A DNA stretch of 64,000 nucleotides, from the NCBI GenBank assembly GCA_963621245.1, contig CAVFCW010000005.1, positions 1 through 64,000 on the forward strand. The letters are read 5' to 3'. This stretch comes from SIG603 sp963621245 (GTDB lineage Bacteria > Bacillota > Clostridia > Oscillospirales > Acutalibacteraceae). A model generated the notes under the pieces. It was not told the DNA's origin. It ran no database searches and saw only the letters and a program-made list of their open reading frames with translations. Shown piece after piece: positions 33,524-42,030 of the stretch (the stretch's first letter is position 1; every line of letters begins with the position of its first letter). Made by a program: the position numbers and the translations under genes.

Positions 33524-33792
33524 TGGCTTTCTATTCAGATCGCTGTGTGAGTTGTAAAAATGCAAATAAACATCAGGTTGAAGAAAAGCTTTTCGATGAG
33601 GGAAACTTTACTTTTCAGATGTATGAATGTGACGAAAAGCACTGTGAGGTAAACCAAAAGCGTCGTCAGGGTGAAAGAGAACTGCATCGACTGATGTATT
33701 TTGAAGGAGAGAACAAACATGAAGAAAATAATCACAATCGGGCGCGAGCTGGGAAGTGGCGGACGAACGATAGGCAAAACAGTAGCGAATAA
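33523..33792 (+). CDS. Small Cys-containing protein coupled to the pump gene (89 aa, uncertain)
   Basis: The ATG shares a base with the MATE stop (TAATG), so re-initiation is easy. The first 65 residues look protein-like: MAFYSDRCVSCKNANKH with a CxxC pair, then YECDEKHCEV with two more Cys, which could form a zinc site. The last 24 residues lie out of frame over the start of the kinase-like gene and look random, so the real product may carry a non-conserved tail. No known function. Confidence 0.5.
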   Translation: MAFYSDRCVSCKNANKHQVEEKLFDEGNFTFQMYECDEKHCEVNQKRRQGERELHRLMYFEGENKHEENNHNRARAGKWRTNDRQNSSE

Positions 33793-34339
33793 GCTCGGAA
33801 TCCCGTATTACGACAGAGAGCTTATCGATGAGGCGGCTTCCAAATCGGGACTTTCCACAGGCTTTGTCGAGACAACTGAGCAGAAAGTGACAAACTCGCT
33901 TCTCTATAACATTGCCGTTGGAACTTCTTACGGTCGCGGAATTTTGGAGAGTGCAAACAACCAAACTTTGCCGCTTTCCGAGCAGGTTTATATTGCTCAG
34001 AAAGAAGTTATCAAGAACTTTGCCGACAAAGGCAGCTGCGTGATTGTCGGTCGTTGCGCAGACAGAATTTTGAGTGACAGAGACGATGTGCTCAAAGTAT
34101 TTATCTATGCTGACAAGAATAAGCGAGCCGAAAGAGCCGTTAAGGAATACGGTTTTCCGGCGGCTTCTGCAATCAAGCAGATTGAGCAGTCCGACAAAGA
34201 GCGCAAACGCCACTACAACTGCTTTACAGAAAAAATCTGGGGCGAGAGACAAAACTATGATTTGCTTTTGAACAGCGGCGAGCTTGGAGTTGACGCTTGC
34301 GTCGAGATTATCTGCAAACTTGTAAACGAAAATAAGTAA
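33719..34339 (+). CDS. Cytidylate kinase-like protein
   Basis: 206 residues from ATG 33719 (GGAG ahead). P-loop-like start IITIGRELGSGGRTIGKTVANKLG, then IPYYDRELIDEAA, SCVIVGRCADRIL and a lid-like region rich in basic residues. This family (AAK/cytidylate kinase-like 2) occurs in many Firmicutes, and its nucleotide substrate is not firmly established. It overlaps the small ORF by 74 bases and is followed by a tiny gene and a terminator. Confidence 0.85.
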   Translation: MKKIITIGRELGSGGRTIGKTVANKLGIPYYDRELIDEAASKSGLSTGFVETTEQKVTNSLLYNIAVGTSYGRGILESANNQTLPLSEQVYIAQKEVIKNFADKGSCVIVGRCADRILSDRDDVLKVFIYADKNKRAERAVKEYGFPAASAIKQIEQSDKERKRHYNCFTEKIWGERQNYDLLLNSGELGVDACVEIICKLVNENK

Positions 34340-34361
34340 ACAAAAAGAGAGGATTTTTATT

Positions 34362-34490
34362 ATGACTACAGAACAGAAATTGATTTTGGCAGAAAATAGA
34401 CTCAGAAAACTTGAGACACGCAAGAAAGATAACGAGGGCGTGTGCAGAAGAATAAGAAGAGAAATGAGAAATATGAGAAAGTCTGCATAA
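34362..34490 (+). CDS. Small basic protein (42 aa)
   Basis: Forty-two codons from ATG 34362 with AGAGAGGA upstream. The sequence is one long charged helix (EQKLILAENRLRKLETRKKDN then IRRIRREMRNMRK-like basic tail with one Cys). It ends directly before a strong terminator, so it is the last gene of the MATE/kinase-like operon. Coiled-coil or nucleic-acid binding are possible; no function is known to me. Confidence 0.6.
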   Translation: MTTEQKLILAENRLRKLETRKKDNEGVCRRIRREMRNMRKSA

Positions 34491-34493
34491 TGC

Positions 34494-34529
34494 AAACGGG
34501 ACGCTTCAAATCGGAGCGTCCCGTTTTTG
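34494..34529 (+). terminator. Terminator of the pump operon
   Basis: AAACGGGACGCT (34494-34505) with AGCGTCCCGTTT (34515-34526), then TT. Confidence 0.92.
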
Positions 34530-34612
34530 CTTGAAAAGAGGAGTTCTGAAGTATTGATTAATACAAAAAGGAGATGTATATTAGAGACAGAATTATAAAA
34601 AGGGGATTAATT

Positions 34613-35137
34613 ATGTTTTACAGGAGTGAATATATTTCTCCGCTTGGCAAAATGATACTTGCAAGCGACGGCATAAATCTGACGGGACTTTGGCTTGACG
34701 GGCAAAAATATATTTGCAGAGGACTCAGTAAAAACGCAGAAGAGAAATCCCTGTCTGTGTTCGATGAGACAAAGCGTTGGCTGGGTATTTATTTTGACGG
34801 AAAAGAACCTGATTTTCAGCCGCCGCTTTCTTTTGACGATACGCCTTTTCGGATAAATATATGGAATCTGCTTCTGAAAATACCTTACGGCGAGACTGTG
34901 AGCTACAAATTTCTTGCGGATGAAGCGGCGAAATTGACGGGAAAGAAAGCTTGCGCACAGGCTGTTGGCGGCGCAGTCGGTCACAACCCGATTTCCGTAA
35001 TTGTCCCGTGCCACAGGGTTGTCGGTATGGACGGAAGTTTGACGGGATATGCGGGAGGAACAGAAAGAAAACTAGAGCTTTTAAAGCTCGAAAAGACAGA
35101 TTTTTCAAAACTTAAGCTAACAAAGCAGAGTGATTAA
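34613..35137 (+). CDS. ogt: Methylated-DNA--protein-cysteine methyltransferase (Ogt type)
   Basis: ATG 34574 has its GGAG directly adjacent, so ATG 34613 with GGGG eight bases away is chosen; 174 residues. The DNA-binding and active-site segment is complete: AVGGAVGHNPISVIVPCHRVVGMDGSLTGYAGG, with the methyl-acceptor Cys in PCHR. It removes O6-methyl groups from guanine in one suicide step. The N-terminal domain is short, as in Ogt rather than Ada. A single gene between two terminators. Confidence 0.93.
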   Translation: MFYRSEYISPLGKMILASDGINLTGLWLDGQKYICRGLSKNAEEKSLSVFDETKRWLGIYFDGKEPDFQPPLSFDDTPFRINIWNLLLKIPYGETVSYKFLADEAAKLTGKKACAQAVGGAVGHNPISVIVPCHRVVGMDGSLTGYAGGTERKLELLKLEKTDFSKLKLTKQSD

Positions 35138-35152
35138 ATACTTAATTTAAGG

Positions 35153-35181
35153 GCAGAAACGGGAGGAGTTTCTGCTTTTTT
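35153..35181 (+). terminator. Terminator after ogt
   Basis: GCAGAAAC (35153-35160) with GTTTCTGC (35168-35175), then six T. Confidence 0.9.
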
Positions 35182-35247
35182 GCCGTTAAATTAAAAAGTG
35201 TATCATTTTTTCTTTTAAAGTGAGTTTTAATTTGTAAGTTTAAACGA

Positions 35248-35275
35248 TTGACTTTATCGATAAAAACAATATAAT
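35248..35275 (+). promoter_or_regulatory. Strong promoter with a TTTATCGATAAA dyad
   Basis: TTGACT (35248-35253), 16-base spacer, TATAAT (35270-35275). The palindrome TTTATCGATAAA fills 35253-35264, overlapping the start of the spacer. The same 15-base string TTTATCGATAAAAAC recurs upstream of galK, and a one-base variant lies at the same place in the lacZ promoter. Confidence 0.7.
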
Positions 35276-35444
35276 TGATACTACAGATTAATCAATTGGT
35301 GGAATAAAGATCACATTAAGGTTATTGTTTTAAATAAAAAGAGAAGAAAGAAAAATACCGGCGCATGGCTGAAATTGATATGCTTGAATCAGAACATATG
35401 ATTCCGACTGACTACGTCAGGTAAAACCTAATAGGAGGAATTAT
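35276..35444 (+). other. Long 5' leader of the membrane-protein gene
   Basis: About 165 transcribed bases precede the ATG. Two small hairpins are visible: GAATCA/TGATTC at about 35385-35403 and CTGAC/GTCAG at about 35408-35420. There is no terminator. The first part is A-rich and looks unstructured. It may be a translational control element, or just a long leader; I recognise no riboswitch class. Confidence 0.3.
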
Positions 35445-36152
35445 ATGGATACCGCAAAAAAGATTGATTTAGGCAAGAAAAGAGAATTAAGCAACAAAAA
35501 ACATGTGTTCAGAGGGGAGCTTGCACTGCTCTTTGTAATTTTGTTGAACACATTCGGCGTTGTCCTTATGCTGTATTCGGGCTCGGGAATATCGGCAATT
35601 TCAAGTGTGCCGTACGCTTTCAGTGTTGTTTTTACTTTCTGGTCGCTCGGAACATGGACATATATTTTTCAGGGCTTTTTGATAGCCTTGCTCATGATAT
35701 TCCGCAAGCGTTTTGTTCCGTCTTATCTTTTGAGTTTTGTTGTCGGCTTTGCATTCAGCGAGCTTCTCGATTTTCACAAGAGCTGGATGAGCGTTTTGCC
35801 CCTCACACTGCCCACAAGAATCCTCTATTTCGTAGTAAGCTACTTGATTATCTGCACGGGCATCGCACTTTCAAACAGATGCGGCTTGCCGATTGTGCCG
35901 ACAGATTTGTTCCCGAGAGAGACAAGCGAGATTTTCAAGATAAAATATTCAAAAGTAAAAATTCCGTTTGATTTGATATGCCTTTTCCTCACCGCAACAA
36001 TCACTTTTATCGGTGTAGGACACATAAAGGGCCTCGGAATCGGTACCGTAGTTGCTGCATTCACAATGGGAAAGGTCATAGGTTTAATCGGAGACGCACT
36101 TGACAGACACTTCTATTTTGTGAATTTCAAAACCAAAAAACAAGCTAATTGA
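35445..36152 (+). CDS. YczE/YitT-like integral membrane protein (235 aa)
   Basis: After a basic N-terminus there are about five membrane helices; the sequence FGVVLMLYSGSGISAISSVPYAFS and GIGTVVAAFTMGKVIGLIGDALDRH recall the YczE/YyaS/DUF6198 group. Its relative at 60982 has the same C-terminal pattern GLGTVLVMLFLGPIAGFI. Such proteins are widespread in Firmicutes, and their role, transport or regulation, is not settled. Ribosome site AGGAGG. Single-gene unit. Confidence 0.75.
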   Translation: MDTAKKIDLGKKRELSNKKHVFRGELALLFVILLNTFGVVLMLYSGSGISAISSVPYAFSVVFTFWSLGTWTYIFQGFLIALLMIFRKRFVPSYLLSFVVGFAFSELLDFHKSWMSVLPLTLPTRILYFVVSYLIICTGIALSNRCGLPIVPTDLFPRETSEIFKIKYSKVKIPFDLICLFLTATITFIGVGHIKGLGIGTVVAAFTMGKVIGLIGDALDRHFYFVNFKTKKQAN

Positions 36153-36168
36153 CATATACGAAAGAATT

Positions 36169-36200
36169 ATCTCAGCCGTATCGGTTGAGATTTTTCTTTT
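36169..36200 (+). terminator. Terminator of the membrane-protein gene
   Basis: ATCTCAGCCG (36169-36178) with CGGTTGAGAT (36182-36191), then TTTTCTTTTTT. Confidence 0.88.
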
Positions 36201-36253
36201 TTGGAGCTTAATCGGATGGTTTCCATAACATACTTTAATGCGAATAAAAATTA

Positions 36254-36280
36254 ACTCCTATGCTTTTTGAGCATAGGAGT
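36254..36280. terminator. Terminator of the AraC gene (minus), usable both ways
   Basis: ACTCCTATGCT (36254-36264) with AGCATAGGAGT (36270-36280). T-rich runs follow on both strands. Confidence 0.85.
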
Positions 36281-36285
36281 ATTTT

Positions 36286-37149
36286 TTATACTTCGTGAGA
36301 CCTTGTGCGGAATTCTGACGGCGAACAACCCTTTTGTTTTCTGAACATTCTGCTGAAATAGAGGGGATTTGCATAGCCGACTATTCTGCCTATTTCATTT
36401 ACGGAATAGCTTGTAGTTTCAAGAAGAGCCTGAGCGTTAGCCATGCGAATTGAAGTGAGGTATTGCACGGGAGTTTGTCCCGTGTATTTTTTGAAACTGC
36501 GAATAAACCAAGAAACGCTCATTCCCCTTGAGGAGGCGTAGTCCTCAATGCTTATTTCAAGGTTGTAATTTTCGGTGAAATATTCGCTTGCCTGTTCCAT
36601 TTGATTGTCGAGGTATTCGTTTTTGAGAATGTGTTCCTTTGTCATCTCACGGTTGAACGCAATGAGCAGATAACGCAAGAGAATTTGGAGCATTTCTTCA
36701 TAGTTGTTTTGCGTTTTTTGAAGCTCGGAAATGATTTTCTTGAAAATTCTCTCGTATTCCATGCTTGTTCCGACATGAAACACATGCTCGTTGTCGGCAA
36801 AACCGTATTTTCTGAGAAGTTTCTTTGCATCACTTCCAGTAAAGTGAATCCAAAAGACTTCGGTTTTGTCCTTTGCGTAAAATTCGTATTTTTGAAGCTC
36901 TTTGGGGCGGAAAACAACTATGTTGCCCGCCTTGACGATTGTCTCGTTTTCGGGCTTTCCAAAATGAAAATGAACAAGACCCGACGCAATATAGATTATC
37001 TGAAAATCGAGGCGGCCCTTCGGTCGCCATGTCGGCATTTTTGCGTGAGTCGAAAGTCGGTAGTTTCCCGAACTGCCGACTATCAGCGGGCGACTTTTGT
37101 CCTTGAAGTCAATCCTTGAGGAATGAAGATATCCTGTATTAATGTACAT
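36286..37149 (-). CDS. AraC-family regulator of the lactose/galactose locus
   Basis: 287 residues. N-terminal cupin sugar-sensing domain (LDFQIIYIASGLVHFHFGKP, VFRPKELQKYEFYA), C-terminal AraC DNA-binding domain with both helix-turn-helix units (SIEDYASSRGMSVSWFIRSFKKYTG and VNEIGRIVGYANPLYFSRMFRKQKG). Ribosome site AGGAGG. It is divergent from lacZ, so it most likely activates the beta-galactosidase/transporter genes when a galactoside is present. Confidence 0.92.
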   Translation of the reverse strand: MYINTGYLHSSRIDFKDKSRPLIVGSSGNYRLSTHAKMPTWRPKGRLDFQIIYIASGLVHFHFGKPENETIVKAGNIVVFRPKELQKYEFYAKDKTEVFWIHFTGSDAKKLLRKYGFADNEHVFHVGTSMEYERIFKKIISELQKTQNNYEEMLQILLRYLLIAFNREMTKEHILKNEYLDNQMEQASEYFTENYNLEISIEDYASSRGMSVSWFIRSFKKYTGQTPVQYLTSIRMANAQALLETTSYSVNEIGRIVGYANPLYFSRMFRKQKGCSPSEFRTRSHEV

Positions 37150-37177
37150 GGCGGCCTCCTTTTGTGAATCTGATTAA

Positions 37178-37206
37178 ATTGTATCATATTGTGCATATTT
37201 TGTCTA
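37178..37206 (-). promoter_or_regulatory. Promoter of the AraC gene
   Basis: Minus strand TAGACA (37206-37201), 17-base spacer, TACAAT (37183-37178). Confidence 0.5.
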
Positions 37207-37225
37207 ATTATATTTATAGACTTTT

Positions 37226-37253
37226 TTGAACTTTATCAATAAAATTATATATA
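37226..37253 (+). promoter_or_regulatory. lacZ promoter
   Basis: TTGAAC (37226-37231), 16-base spacer, TATATA (37248-37253). The spacer begins with TTTATCAATAAA, one base off the dyad found in two other promoters of this window. It is about 90 bases before the GTG start of lacZ. Confidence 0.6.
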
Positions 37254-37345
37254 ACAAATGCGGAATAAAAAACAAAAAGCCTTGGCCGAGGAAATCTTGA
37301 GAAATTACCGTATGTGTTCAATATATTGTATAAGGGAGGATTATT

Positions 37346-40300
37346 GTGACAATACCGAGATATTACGAAGACTTAAATGTCCTTCACGAGAGCACAGAGA
37401 AGCCGAGAGCCTATTTTGTTCCCGCATCAAAGCGTATGCACGATCTTGACGAGTACAGAGAAAATTCAGACCGTCTGCAAAGCTTGAATGGAAACTGGAA
37501 ATTTAAGTACTTCGAGAGTATTTACGATGTGCAGGATGAGTTTTGGAACGCTCATTATGACACACAGAATTTTGATGAAATTCCCGTGCCGAGTGTGTGG
37601 CAGATGTTCGGGTACGACAATCATCAGTATACCAATATCCGCTATCCGTTTCCGTTTGATCCGCCGTATGTTCCTGTGGATATTTCGTGCGGCGCTTATG
37701 TGCACAAATTTGACTACAAAAAAGATCCTGACGCACCGAAAGCATTCCTCAATTTTGAGGGCGTGGACAGCTGCTATTATGTTTGGCTGAACGGAAAATA
37801 TGTAGGTTACGATCAGGTTTCTCATATGACAGGAGAATTTGATGTTACCGATTTTCTTGCCGAGGGTGAAAACACTCTTGCCGTGCTTGTGCTTAAGTGG
37901 TGCGATGGCTCTTATCTTGAGGATCAGGATAAATTCAGAATGAGCGGCATTTTCCGTGATGTTTATATTCTGAAGCGTCCCCGGAAGGCTGTGAGGGATT
38001 ATTTTATCAAAACAAAGGTTCTTGACGAGAGTGCTGAGGTCAGCATAAAGTTTGATTTCTACGAGGAAACAGAAACTAAACTCACACTCGAAACTCAAGA
38101 CGGTAAAATTATCGATGAAAAACTTATTTCAGAGAACGGAACGGTAGATTTTAAAGTTGATTCGCCTGTTCTTTGGAACACGGAAAATCCTTATCTTTAC
38201 TCGCTTGTAATCGAGACGGAAAACGAAACGATCACCGAGAAAATTGCGATAAGAACAATTGAAATCAAGAATAAAGTTATTTATCTCAACGGTCAGAAGA
38301 TAAAATTCAGAGGAGTCAACCGCCACGATTCCGATCCCGAGACGGGCTTTACAATCAGTGTGCAACAGCTCAAAAAAGATTTGACCTTGATGAAAGAGCA
38401 TAACTTCAATGCGATAAGATCAAGCCATTATCCGAATGAGGCGTTCTTCTATCAGATGTGCGATAAATACGGCTTTATGGTGATTGATGAGGCTGATATT
38501 GAGGCTCACGGCCCGTTCATGCTTTATCGCAAAGAGGACACCGACCTCGAGAGATTCTCGCGTTGGAACGAAAAGCTTGCGGACGATCCGAAGTGGGAGG
38601 CATCAATTCTTGACAGAGTTCAAAGAATGCTTGAGCGTGACAAAAACCGTTTCTCGATAGTCATGTGGTCAATGGGCAACGAGAGCGCTTACGGCTGTAA
38701 CTTTGAGAAAGCTCTGGAGATGACGAAGAAATTCGATCCCGACAGAATCACCCAGTACGAGAGCGCAAGATACCGCAACTATAACGTAACATACAATTAC
38801 GATAATCTTGATATATACTCGCGTATGTATCCGAGCCTTGACGAGATAAACGAATACCTTGAAAAGGACGCAAGCAAGCCTTTCCTCCTTGTGGAATATT
38901 GCCACAGCATGGGTAACGGCCCGGGAGACTTTGAAGATTACTTCGAGATGATTCAAAAGCACGATATTATGTGCGGCGGTTTCGTTTGGGAGTGGTGCGA
39001 TCACGCAATTGCTCACGGCACTGATTCAAGCGGCAGAACAAAATATTACTACGGCGGAGATCACGACGAGGAAATTCATGACGGAAACTTCTGCATGGAC
39101 GGACTTGTTTATCCCGACAGAAGACCGCACACGGGACTTTTAGAGTATAAAAACGTTTATCGTCCGGCAAGAGTTGTTTCATATAATCAGGAGACAGGCG
39201 AGCTTGTTCTTCACAACTATATGGATTTTGACGACCTTGAGGATTACGCCGATATTTCTTATGAGCTTACGCATGACGGCGTTTGCATTCAAAAAGGAAA
39301 ACTTTCGAATTTCAGCGTAAAGCCGCATGAGGACGGAAAGACGGTTCTTAATTTGCCGATTAAGGAGAGCGGAAAGCTGTTTTTGAAGCTTTTCTATCGC
39401 CTTAAGAAGGAGTTGCCGCTTTTGAACGTTGGCCACGAGCTTGGATTTGATGAAGTTTTGCTCGAAAATGCCGACTCGAGATACACTCCGTCAGTTAATC
39501 TTCTTTCAAGCAAAGCAAACGGTGATATTAAGATAAGCGAAACGGATTCGTCTTTGAGCCTAAAGGGAACTGATTTCACGTATGTCATAAGCAAGAAGAC
39601 GGGCCTTTTCGAAAAGCTTTCTTTTGCAGGAACGGAACTACTCACTAAGCCGATGCAGCTTAATATTTGGCGTGCACCCACAGATAACGATATGTATATC
39701 AAAAACGAGTGGAAAAAAGCGCATTACGATAAGGCTTACACAAGAGCATATAAAGTCAGATGCGTGCAGAACGACGAAAGCGTTAAAATTACGGCTGACG
39801 CTTGCGTTGTAGCCGATACCGTTCAAAAGATACTCGATGTTAAGCTTGTTTGGACAGTAGACGGCGGCGGAAAGATTTCTTTGCACACGGAAGGTAAAAA
39901 GGATCCGGAATTCCCCGTGCTTCCAAGGTTCGGTGTGCGTATGTTCCTTGATAAAAAGTTTGACGAGATGTCCTATTTCGGTATGGGCCCTCAGGAAAGC
40001 TACAGCGATAAGCACAGAGGAGCATATCACGGCTTGTTTAGGAACAGTGTTAAGGATAATCACGAGGATTACATAAAGCCTCAGGAAAACGGAAGTCACT
40101 ACGACTGCGAATTTGCACAGGTTCAGAGTGGCAGATGCGGCATTGCGCTTGTCTCCGAGAAACCTTTCTCGTTCAACGCATCAAACTACACACAGGAGAT
40201 GCTCGAGAAATCGGCTCATAATTTTGAGCTTGAAGAATCTGACAGCACCGTTTTGTGTGCCGATTACAAGCTTAACGGAATAGGCTCGAACAGTTGCGGT

Positions 40301-40378
40301 CCAACCGTGCTTGAAAAGTATCAATTCAATGAAAATGAATTCGAGTTTGATTTTGAAATAATTCCGTTTGTCAAATAA
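37346..40378 (+). CDS. lacZ: Beta-galactosidase, GH2 (LacZ type)
   Basis: Starts at GTG 37346 with GGGAGGA ahead; 1010 residues, full LacZ length. The order is sugar-binding jelly roll (SLNGNWKFKYFES, FNFEGVD region), Ig-like domain, TIM barrel and C-terminal beta domains. The acid/base Glu lies in SIVMWSMGNESAYG, and the nucleophile-side region LLVEYCHSMGNGPGDFEDYF is followed by GGFVWEWCDHA. No signal peptide, so lactose or another beta-galactoside is cut inside the cell after uptake. It begins the lacZ-transporter unit, with galK and galT just downstream. Confidence 0.95.
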   Translation: MTIPRYYEDLNVLHESTEKPRAYFVPASKRMHDLDEYRENSDRLQSLNGNWKFKYFESIYDVQDEFWNAHYDTQNFDEIPVPSVWQMFGYDNHQYTNIRYPFPFDPPYVPVDISCGAYVHKFDYKKDPDAPKAFLNFEGVDSCYYVWLNGKYVGYDQVSHMTGEFDVTDFLAEGENTLAVLVLKWCDGSYLEDQDKFRMSGIFRDVYILKRPRKAVRDYFIKTKVLDESAEVSIKFDFYEETETKLTLETQDGKIIDEKLISENGTVDFKVDSPVLWNTENPYLYSLVIETENETITEKIAIRTIEIKNKVIYLNGQKIKFRGVNRHDSDPETGFTISVQQLKKDLTLMKEHNFNAIRSSHYPNEAFFYQMCDKYGFMVIDEADIEAHGPFMLYRKEDTDLERFSRWNEKLADDPKWEASILDRVQRMLERDKNRFSIVMWSMGNESAYGCNFEKALEMTKKFDPDRITQYESARYRNYNVTYNYDNLDIYSRMYPSLDEINEYLEKDASKPFLLVEYCHSMGNGPGDFEDYFEMIQKHDIMCGGFVWEWCDHAIAHGTDSSGRTKYYYGGDHDEEIHDGNFCMDGLVYPDRRPHTGLLEYKNVYRPARVVSYNQETGELVLHNYMDFDDLEDYADISYELTHDGVCIQKGKLSNFSVKPHEDGKTVLNLPIKESGKLFLKLFYRLKKELPLLNVGHELGFDEVLLENADSRYTPSVNLLSSKANGDIKISETDSSLSLKGTDFTYVISKKTGLFEKLSFAGTELLTKPMQLNIWRAPTDNDMYIKNEWKKAHYDKAYTRAYKVRCVQNDESVKITADACVVADTVQKILDVKLVWTVDGGGKISLHTEGKKDPEFPVLPRFGVRMFLDKKFDEMSYFGMGPQESYSDKHRGAYHGLFRNSVKDNHEDYIKPQENGSHYDCEFAQVQSGRCGIALVSEKPFSFNASNYTQEMLEKSAHNFELEESDSTVLCADYKLNGIGSNSCGPTVLEKYQFNENEFEFDFEIIPFVK

Positions 40379-40416
40379 TGACAGACGCGGTAATTTAGAA
40401 AGAGTGGAATTTTCAA

Positions 40417-41784
40417 ATGGAAGAAAAAACTTATTTAAAATGGTATAACAAAATAGGCTACGGCTCAGGTGATATTGCCGGTAACGTCGTTTACGCTTTC
40501 CTTACGGCTTTCGTAATGGTTTACCTCACCGATACTATCGGACTTGCTTCGGGTGTTGTCGGTACGCTTATAGCTGTTTCAAAGCTTTTTGACGGCTTCA
40601 CGGATATCTTTTTCGGCTCTATGATCGATAAAACCCACAGCAAAATGGGTAAGGCAAGACCGTGGATGATTTACGGCTACATCGGTTGTGCCATCACTTT
40701 GGTTGGCGTATTTGCCGTTCCCACAAGTCTCGGCAAAACAGCTCAGTACGCTTGGTTCTTTATCGCTTACACATTGCTCAACGGCGTTTTCTACACAGCA
40801 AACAACATAGCTTATTCGGCACTCACAAGCCTTGTAACAAAGAACAGCAAGGAAAGAGTTCAGATGGGCTCCTACAGATTCATCTTCGCATTTGCCACAT
40901 CTTTGCTCATTCAGTCCGTTACAGTCGGATTTGTTGAAGTTTTAGGCGGCGGTGCTGGCGCTTGGAGAACTGTTGCTATCGTTTATGCAATTATCGGCCT
41001 TATAGTCAATACCATTTCGGGATTCTCTGTTAAGGAGCTTTCCGAGGAGGAGCTCAACGAGGGCAAAACCGATGACGATGAGGAGAAATACAGCCTTATC
41101 GAAGCTTTCGGACTTCTTGTTAAGAACAAGTTCTACATGATGATTTGCGGCACTTACATTCTTCAGCAGCTTTACAGCGCAATGATCGGCGTCGGCATTT
41201 ACTACATGACTTGGGTTCTCCACAACACAAATCTTTACAGCGTTTTCTCTTGGGCTGTTAACATTCCGCTTATCATCTCTCTTATTTTCACTCCGACTCT
41301 TGTCGGCAAATGGAAGGGAATGTACAAGCTTAATCTTCGCGGATACATGCTCGCAGTAGTCGGCAGAGGTCTTGTCGTTGTAGCGGGTTGGATGGGAAGC
41401 GTTCCGCTTATGCTCCTCTTCACAGCTATTGCCGCTTTGGGTCAGGGCCCGTGGCAGGGCGACATGAACGCTGTTATTGCATCTTGCTCGGAGTACACAT
41501 ATCTTACACAGGGCAAGCGTGTTGACGGCACAATGTTCTCTTGCACGTCATTCGGCGTTAAAGTTGGCGGCGGTATAGGCACAGCAATTACAGGTTGGCT
41601 TTTACAGGCAGCGGGTTATGTCGGAACGGCTACAACTCAGCCGCAGTCCGCTATCAATATGATCAGCGCAATGTACCTCGTTATCCCGTTTGTAATTGAA
41701 ATTTTGATTACTGTTGTTCTTTCGAGAATGAAGGTTGAAGAGGCTTGCGAGAAGATTAAAAAGGAAAAGGGAATCGTTTCTTAA
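40417..41784 (+). CDS. GPH-family galactoside transporter
   Basis: 455 residues, about twelve membrane helices. Family landmarks: NKIGYGSGDIAGNVVYAFLTAFVMVYLTDTIG and DGFTDIFFGSMIDKTHSKMGKARPWMIYG. It lacks the C-terminal IIA-like domain of streptococcal LacS. It lies 38 bases after lacZ in the same direction, so it probably imports lactose or related galactosides with a cation. A terminator follows it. Confidence 0.9.
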   Translation: MEEKTYLKWYNKIGYGSGDIAGNVVYAFLTAFVMVYLTDTIGLASGVVGTLIAVSKLFDGFTDIFFGSMIDKTHSKMGKARPWMIYGYIGCAITLVGVFAVPTSLGKTAQYAWFFIAYTLLNGVFYTANNIAYSALTSLVTKNSKERVQMGSYRFIFAFATSLLIQSVTVGFVEVLGGGAGAWRTVAIVYAIIGLIVNTISGFSVKELSEEELNEGKTDDDEEKYSLIEAFGLLVKNKFYMMICGTYILQQLYSAMIGVGIYYMTWVLHNTNLYSVFSWAVNIPLIISLIFTPTLVGKWKGMYKLNLRGYMLAVVGRGLVVVAGWMGSVPLMLLFTAIAALGQGPWQGDMNAVIASCSEYTYLTQGKRVDGTMFSCTSFGVKVGGGIGTAITGWLLQAAGYVGTATTQPQSAINMISAMYLVIPFVIEILITVVLSRMKVEEACEKIKKEKGIVS

Positions 41785-41814
41785 ACATTCATCTTTTCCG
41801 CTGATTTGAGTACG

Positions 41815-41873
41815 AGTGGGAGGCACTTTCTGAAGCTGGGAAAATAGAAGGCGCCTCCCGTTACTTCTTTCTT
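41815..41873 (+). terminator. Terminator after the transporter gene
   Basis: GGGAGGC (41818-41824) with GCCTCCC (41853-41859), extended inside by CTTTCT/AGAAGG, then a T-rich tail. Confidence 0.75.
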
Positions 41874-41894
41874 AAAAAATGTCGGATTTCATCA

Positions 41895-41975
41895 TTTTTA
41901 TCGATAAAAACGCTTAATAAATGTCGGCTTAAATTAAAATGTTCCTCTTGAATATTATGCTTTCGGTGCTAAAAT
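41895..41975 (+). promoter_or_regulatory. galK promoter with upstream dyad
   Basis: TTGAAT (41948-41953), 16-base spacer, TAAAAT (41970-41975). A 16-base perfect palindrome TTTTTATCGATAAAAA lies at 41895-41910, about 40 bases above the -35 box. It shares TTTATCGATAAAAAC with the promoter at 35248. Confidence 0.6.
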
Positions 41976-42030
41976 AGGTGACAGAGAGAAATCTCAAAAA
42001 ATTCGGCAAAAAACGAAAGGGTGGATTTAA

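Noticed and set aside
35276..35444. Known riboswitch in the leader of the YczE/YitT-like gene
   Set aside because: Two small hairpins exist but no terminator or sequestered ribosome site, and no consensus I know fits.
37258..37449. 63-codon frame over the lacZ start
   Set aside because: It overlaps lacZ for 104 bases in another frame and has no ribosome site; lacZ has a strong GTG start with GGGAGGA.
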